Of a stretch of DNA of 64,000 nt, positions 58,945-64,000 are shown one piece after another (within the stretch, counting starts at the first letter, position 1; every line of letters begins with the position of its first letter). The DNA is taken from positions 26,252,970-26,316,969 of the forward strand of contig CM057154.1 of NCBI GenBank assembly GCA_029962745.1, read 5' to 3'. A program made the position numbers and the translations under genes. The notes under the pieces were generated by a model. That model did not search any database. It had not been told where the DNA came from and was given only the letters and a program-made list of their open reading frames with translations. This DNA comes from Echinometra lucunter (Eukaryota > Echinodermata > Echinoidea > Camarodonta > Echinometridae).

Positions 58945-59523
58945 AGGAGAATGCAACCTTGGCATCAGTGTGCTTCCAGTGAGTAAAGAAGAACAAGAAG
59001 AGTAAACAGTGAAAATTTGAGCAAAATCGGACAATCTGTTCGAGAGTTATTAACTTTGAAAGTTTGAGTTAATCCTTATTATAGAATCCTTAAATTGGTA
59101 ACTTTGCCAGCATCTGTGATGTCATCGTGGACAACTCTCCATTCATTTTGTACACAGAATTCAACATTTTCTTTATTTTCAAGAGAAATAAAAATTCTTT
59201 TGATGTATTGTTTGAGTATGACATGGCTATATCAATTCTGCAAGCATATCGGGAAGAATTGTATTGATTCCTGACCTGAAATTTCATATAAATCAATTTT
59301 TTTGAAAAATTATGTACAAAATGAATTGAGAGTTGTCCACAATGACATCACAGATGCTGGCAAAGTTGCCAACTCAAGGATCCTCATAATAGGGATTTAC
59401 TGAAACTTTCAAAATTCATAACTCTTGAACCGAATGTCCGATTTTGCTCAAACTTTCACAGTTTACTCTTCTTGGTCATCTTTATTCACTGAGAGCACAC
59501 TGATGCTTGGGTTGCATTCTCCT
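58945..59523. mobile_element. piggyBac-like foldback MITE, 579 bp
   Basis: Flanked by TTAA on both sides (58941-58944 and 59524-59527), with ends AGGAGAATGCAACC and GGTTGCATTCTCCT. The arms pair over roughly 200 bases, including GTTGTCCAC...ATGACATCACAGATGCTGG on both sides, leaving a ~130-base centre. TTAA targets are used by piggyBac transposases. Block Q copies 1 and 2 lack it at the matching position (15296 and 50949). Confidence 0.85.
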
Positions 59524-59737
59524 TTAAAAAATAGCCTGGCCATCTGCCTCATGAAATGTTTAACTCTAACAATAAATGTTGAAAACATATTTCAATCAGG
59601 CAAGAATATGAAGGCAATATAAATTAATTGCATTGTAAATTATTCTGGAACAATAATGCAATGGGGGGGTGGTAATAGCAAGATGAGAACAGAAAGAAAT
59701 CTAAGGGAGGATTGGCATGTAATTTAGTGCCTCTTAC

Positions 59738-59831
59738 CCGGACATGCTCCACAGTGACATTCAGCTTGCCTTCACTGTTCACCTCAGCAATCAATGGATC
59801 TAGAGTCTGGTTGGTATAACACTCATCCAGC
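59738..59831 (-). CDS. Exon-like 94-nt segment, copy 3 (unidentified gene)
   Basis: Acceptor TTATACAG and donor GTAAGA are retained. It encodes LDECYTNQTLDPLIAEVNSE then GKLNVTVEHVR. Against copy 2 it has 12 base differences, 11 of them changing amino acids, confined to codons 2-10 and 24-31. NQT and NVT are two potential N-glycosylation sites, which would suit an extracellular segment. No family recognised. Confidence 0.5.
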
Positions 59832-61455
59832 CTGTATAAAACATAATTACATTGTCTTGATATTTCCAGAGCTCAGTATGACATTCTTAACACTCATATT
59901 TGACGTATGATACCCTTTTAATTACCAATAAGCCATTAGTGGTGTTCGTTTAAGAATAATTGTGTGAATGGATGCCAGCTCCACATCTGACCAAGCTTGA
60001 TATTGCTCCATAGCTGTGTATATGAATTCCATTCCCGCATAAAGACAGTGTGTATGTACAGTACTCTGAGTATCACAAAAAATAAATTCCTGGAGTCACG
60101 TTTATTAAAAAGATGATATTGATGAGAATATTGAAATAGAAATATCGTAAAATTACGAAGAAATTGTTTACTGCTGTAAAATCCTCCAGATGTACCTCAT
60201 CATATGAATTATCAATACAGCACCTAATTTACGTCCTTTCTCTCCAAATTTCATTCCAAAACCTCAGAGCAGCTATGCACAACCTTGCTATAAAGTTAAT
60301 TCAACGACTGAATATTATCGTAATTTTTAGCGAGGTGGAAATATTGTCCATTTCAGCCAACATCAAATATAAACGAATTCATAAGGATGTATCAATGGCT
60401 ATACCCATGTAGGCTTATAGGGTTGCATTTTGCTATGAATAATAAAACTATGAAAGAGTGCAAAACAACGAGACTGAGAGAGAAAGAGGAGGAAAGAGGA
60501 GGATAAAGGGAGAGAAAGGCATGGAAATAGAGACAGAGATTAAAAAAAAAATAAGAGAGAGAAAGAGGTGGAGAGAAAGGGTAGCAAGTGCAGAGAGGAA
60601 AAGTTACATACACAATAACAAATGAAAAATGTTTTGTCTACAAATACTAACTTGAACAACTCCAGAATCATGGAGATTTATATGAAAATGAAGACATATG
60701 GCACTCCATAAAGCAATGGACTACTGAAAAACTTAATCAGAGCTTAAAATTTCAATGGCCAACATTACATTACTTGCCATTCACAATGAACATAACAAGA
60801 AGAATATCGAATTATTTATTGTAGTGCTTACAATTGATATTGCACAGAATGCAATGCAGTTTTGGTCATGATGAAAAAAACGAATTTTACACATTCAAAC
60901 AAATATCACTATGAATGTGCCAAACTAATAAAAAGATATGACATCTGATAAATGTTCTTGTTCTGAAAATTATATGAAATAGCTTTGTAAACATCAAACA
61001 AATACGCAAATACGCTGAATGTACAAAATATAAATAAAATGAAAACAAAAAAAAAAAGCTTGTTCTCTTGCTGCTTTGCACAAGTTGTAATGGTGTCATA
61101 CAAGTTGTGCTTTTTACTGAATGTGATCAATCTAAACAATCCACTTGAATGCAAAGTATCAAAATTAATTTGGCCTGGTTTTAATGGAACAGAATATTAA
61201 GAGAACTTGAGGCAAGAAGCATGGTTACATGCATTAAACAAGTCCAGCTTATAAAAATGCCATCTATTCTATAGTACAGGGGACATCACATCCAGTATAA
61301 CAGAATGAATGAGATTTACTCCTCCTTCCTTCTTTTCTCTATTTTTCCTCGCTTTCTTCCATTTTTTTTTTGTTGCTTATATTCCATACGCATTAACAGT
61401 GCATTCTTTTAAAGGAACGAATCAAATGATTTGAGAATTGGTGTCATGTGACTAA

Positions 61456-61704
61456 AGGTGCAATCACACATCGCCGATTGAGAAAGCAGTTCACGGCGGT
61501 TCGGCAATCTGCTGTGAACTGCCAAAGATTGTGCTAACACCGCACACAAAACCCTAATCATCCGTCACTCATCCGCCATCAACCCTGATGTTGAAAACTA
61601 TGCAAAACACGTTTAAAGAGTTCTGCCATCGCTTTGACACGGTCCATGGTGGTCTGAGAACTGCTGTGAACCGCCATCTAAATTGGCGATGTGTGATTGC
61701 ACCT
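61456..61704. mobile_element. MITE (AGGTGCAATC ends) in SHPK intron 2, copy 3
   Basis: Orthologous insertion to 10653-10911 and 38012-38272; about 10 bp shorter near the right end. Confidence 0.8.
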
Positions 61705-61880
61705 GAAGTTTGTCAAAGAGGGGTGACATTATGGTCTTAGCTTCTCCTTTCTTTCCTTTACAGTCCTCATCAATTAACCCCCAGAATGCTGGGTAAAGCT
61801 TTTGTAGGGTTATTTCATATGTACTAGCTGTACACAAGCTTCTATCCGGGCTATGGGAACACTTTACAATGTATCAATAC

Positions 61881-62065
61881 CTCCATCACTTGATGCCTGT
61901 AGAACTGGTAGTATGGTACAGGGTAGGTCCCCCATTCCAACACCAACATCCACACCTTCTGGGATAATGCCATCACACCAATTGGACTCCCTGGTCTGGC
62001 CTACAATTGTTCCAGGATCTTTGACTTCTGGTAGAAGATGAGCTGGAAACCCAGCTTTGGACAGT
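61881..62065 (-). CDS. SHPK: SHPK exon 2, copy 3
   Basis: 185 nt with the same splice sites as copy 2. It encodes the FPAHLLPEV and GMGDLPC segments of the sugar kinase. The next sequence downstream is intron 2 to about 60616, then block Q; no exon 3 follows, so as assembled the protein would lack the C-terminal ATP-binding half. Confidence 0.88.
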
Positions 62066-63031
62066 CTGTTTAAAGATGAAAAAATATCAGATTTATCAGA
62101 AGACAAAGCCACATGAAATTAAATGCTTGAAACCGAATCAATGCAAAAGATACACCCCCCCCCCACACAAAAAATGAGATAGCAGAGGGTAAGACATAAA
62201 AAGTAGGCAATTATTTTGAGATTATTTTCAACACTTCTGCTAATTTTGAATTAAACACACACAAAATACATGCAAAAAAGTTGAAATATACCACAAATCT
62301 TAGTATTCTCAGCATGTCAGTGTGCTCAGATTGTTCAATATACATTGTAGAGGTCTTAATTATTTGTAGAATTTATCGGTCGGCGGTACTGAAAAATCCA
62401 AGTACTACATGTAGCTAAGATACACGTATATATGTTTAATTACTGGAATAATAAACATTTATTAATGATAGGCCTATTCTCTACATCTACATCACTGTCA
62501 AATACTTTATATGCCTTTTCCCCTTTAAGTTTTACTTTATTTTATGCTTTTTCACATGTTCTTATCCTGACTGAATAAAAGTTGGGGAACCAGCTACAGG
62601 GTAATGCAATATCCCTGTAACAACTAAACAAAAATTCCTGGAAAGTATTTTTTTAAAGTAGGTGAGGTATTTTGAAGGAAATTTTACTAAAAGTGTAAAA
62701 AAAAATAGTACGTAGATACATTTCTGTGAATTTAGATCAGTCGAGTCCCAAAGATTTGCAATGCATGGGAAACATAAACATTTTATTTTTATGATTACAG
62801 TAAAAAAGAAAATATAAAGCAATTACAAATACACTCTTTAATGCCTTTCCCAGGACAAATAACCCTATTTTACTTACCAGTAGACAGAATTTAGCTAGCT
62901 CACAAATATTTTATCATATACATATACATCTGTGAGCTCTGAAACTAAGGTTTGATTAGATAAGCTAGCAAAGAGTAAGTGGATGAAGGCATGGATGAAG
63001 TAATATATTTCAATTCAGAACTTAAATTTAC

Positions 63032-63612
63032 ATTTGATAATTCCAGGCACTTGTGTTGCAGTTAAAATACCCCCAGCTGGCTGCATTCTGTGTTGACATA
63101 ACAGGACTGCTTCGCCCACACAACACTGTCACAAACAAATCCATAATTGTTCCAGCTCGATCAAATCTCTGTAAATATTCTGGGCTGTGTTCCTGAAGCC
63201 AGAATGTTGTAGCACATCCGTGTCCTGTTGCTAACCTGAGATGTGAGTCTGGAGATGGAAGTTTAGTCAGAAATTCAGGACTACATCTTCCACCTTGCCA
63301 TGTAAACAAATTGCTAAATTTGTCCCTGCTTGTTCCAAGTTCATCTTCCATTTCCTTCATGATTTCATCGATTTTCAAGCTAGATTTCCAAAAGACAATG
63401 CCATGCATCTGTCCAGTCACACCTATTGTCTTCATCTTGGCCACATCTTGCTCATCGGAAAACTGCGGGTACCCCACGCCGGCAGCCTGGGCAGCCGTGG
63501 AGTGACCGACGGTGTACAAGACCTCGCGGTTATCGCAGTTTATCAGCGATAGTTTAACGGATGTTGTACCGAGGTCGATCCCAAGTTTGGTTTCCACAAA
63601 TTTCACATTCAT
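63032..63612 (-). CDS. SHPK: SHPK exon 1, copy 3, in frame but 24 codons shorter
   Basis: It starts at ATG 63612-63610 and keeps an open frame with MNVKFVETKLGIDLGTTSVK and then LSLINCDNREVLYTVGH. Motifs TIGVTGQMHGIVFWK, RAGTIMDLF and QNAASWGYFN are intact. Compared with copy 2, 72 bases are missing after EQDVAK, removing a helix-like stretch (TILLCLQQLAQ in copy 2) that the human protein also has in comparable length. The deletion keeps the frame. The length of 581 nt equals copy 2's 661 minus 72 and 8. Copy 3 is thus the cleanest start but an incomplete gene here. Confidence 0.9.
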
Positions 63613-64000
63613 TTTGGGACTAATTTATGTTCATGCTGGTTTGAATTTCGATACAAAACTGCCCTAGAATGAACAAAATATGAACTTTTTGAGTATTTGA
63701 CGTGGGTGTAGCAGTGAAAGAGTGGGCGTGTCTCGCATGCACACATGTGTGCTTATGGCAAGCTAAAGTAAAATGTGGATTCATTTGTCATATACTGTGT
63801 AGGATGTGTCCACCATACGGTCACGTACCAAACGAAATACGTGAAGGAATGACTAAATGCAAACTGGATCATAGAGAGAGGGGCGTCGCTAGAACATTTT
63901 GAAGGGGGGGGGGGGGGGTGTAACACCCTAATTTGCTGAAAGTTACGCTGCATTGAAAAAGTTTAATACCCCTCCAACACACCACACAAGAAATTGTTTT
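63613..64000 (-). promoter_or_regulatory. SHPK 5' flank, copy 3
   Basis: Conserved with 40000-40396 to the end of the window, including the same poly-G element end near 63886-63918. No TATA box seen; a promoter is inferred from position only. Confidence 0.3.

Larger units (their letters stand above)
55280..60605. repeat. Block Q, copy 3 (expanded by insertions)
   Basis: The most divergent and longest Q copy. Relative to copies 1 and 2 it has gained an hAT-like element (56091-57671), poly-G sequence with two ~163-bp repeats (from 58153 and 58316), an ACAAA-type microsatellite (58073-58140) and a TTAA-flanked foldback (58945-59523). It carries the third 94-nt exon-like segment (59738-59831). 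After the AG-rich stretch at 60450-60600 it meets SHPK intron 2 at about 60616. Confidence 0.8.

Noticed and set aside
59738..62065. Chimeric splice of SHPK exon 2 to the 94-nt block Q segment
   Set aside because: Exon 2 leaves one nucleotide of a codon; joining to the segment gives a stop after about ten codons.
1..64000. Three functional SHPK paralogues
   Set aside because: Each copy has a disabling feature as assembled, and assembly duplication is not excluded.

Overview
The window looks like a scaffold piece from a repeat-rich, AT-rich invertebrate genome. A marine deuterostome, most likely an echinoderm, fits best: the repeats (poly-G hAT-like ends, GAGCGAGCGAAGCGAGC words, tRNA-derived SINEs, LINE tails of ATT repeats, ACGG microsatellite elements) are of that kind, and the two recognisable genes are animal genes. 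The species is inference. Two runs of exactly 500 N (15899-16398 and 52399-52898) look like fixed-size scaffolding gaps, so the window is three contigs: 1-15898, 16399-52398 and 52899-64000.

Two protein-coding genes can be named. SMG6, the PIN-domain endonuclease of nonsense-mediated mRNA decay, is represented on the plus strand by its last two coding exons (28797-28878 and 29552-29679). SHPK (sedoheptulokinase, FGGY sugar-kinase family) lies on the minus strand and is present three times. Only the middle copy (39999 down to 36553) has all three coding exons. Discounting one 8-bp frameshifting insertion, it would encode about 479 residues, close to the roughly 478 of human SHPK. The left copy (12661-11088) is 5'-truncated, frameshifted and lacks exon 3. 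The right copy (63612-61881) has an intact start but lacks 24 codons and exon 3. SMG6 and SHPK are convergent, about 6.9 kb apart.

Most of the rest consists of three blocks repeated in different orders. Block P is at 3090-9755, 16399-25625, 44480-49270 and 52899-55275. Block Q is at 13180-15898, 49270-52398 and 55280-60605. Block S (SHPK exons 1-2 with intron) is at 9756-12661, about 37178-40500 and about 60616-64000. Plus-strand order is P-S-Q in contig 1, P-unique-S-repeats-P-Q in contig 2, and P-Q-S in contig 3. Each contig edge falls in a block that is also present elsewhere. This fits either a rearranged segmental multiplication or uncollapsed haplotypes and misjoined contigs; the sequence alone cannot decide.

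Between and inside the blocks is a dense set of mobile elements, several dated by filled/empty site comparisons between block copies: a LINE nested in a LINE (1-3455), a 268-bp CACTA-like MITE, hAT-like elements with 8-bp duplications, a TTAA-flanked piggyBac-like foldback, a pogo/Tigger-like MITE, a Helitron-like element at the broken end of the left SHPK copy, tRNA-derived SINEs, and a foldback whose interior is a 20-bp minisatellite.

The most unusual signal is a 94-nt exon-like segment in block Q (minus strand, 15771-15678, 51509-51416, 59831-59738). Its flanking intron-like sequence and a 39-nt core are almost identical between copies, while both ends differ almost only by amino-acid replacements.
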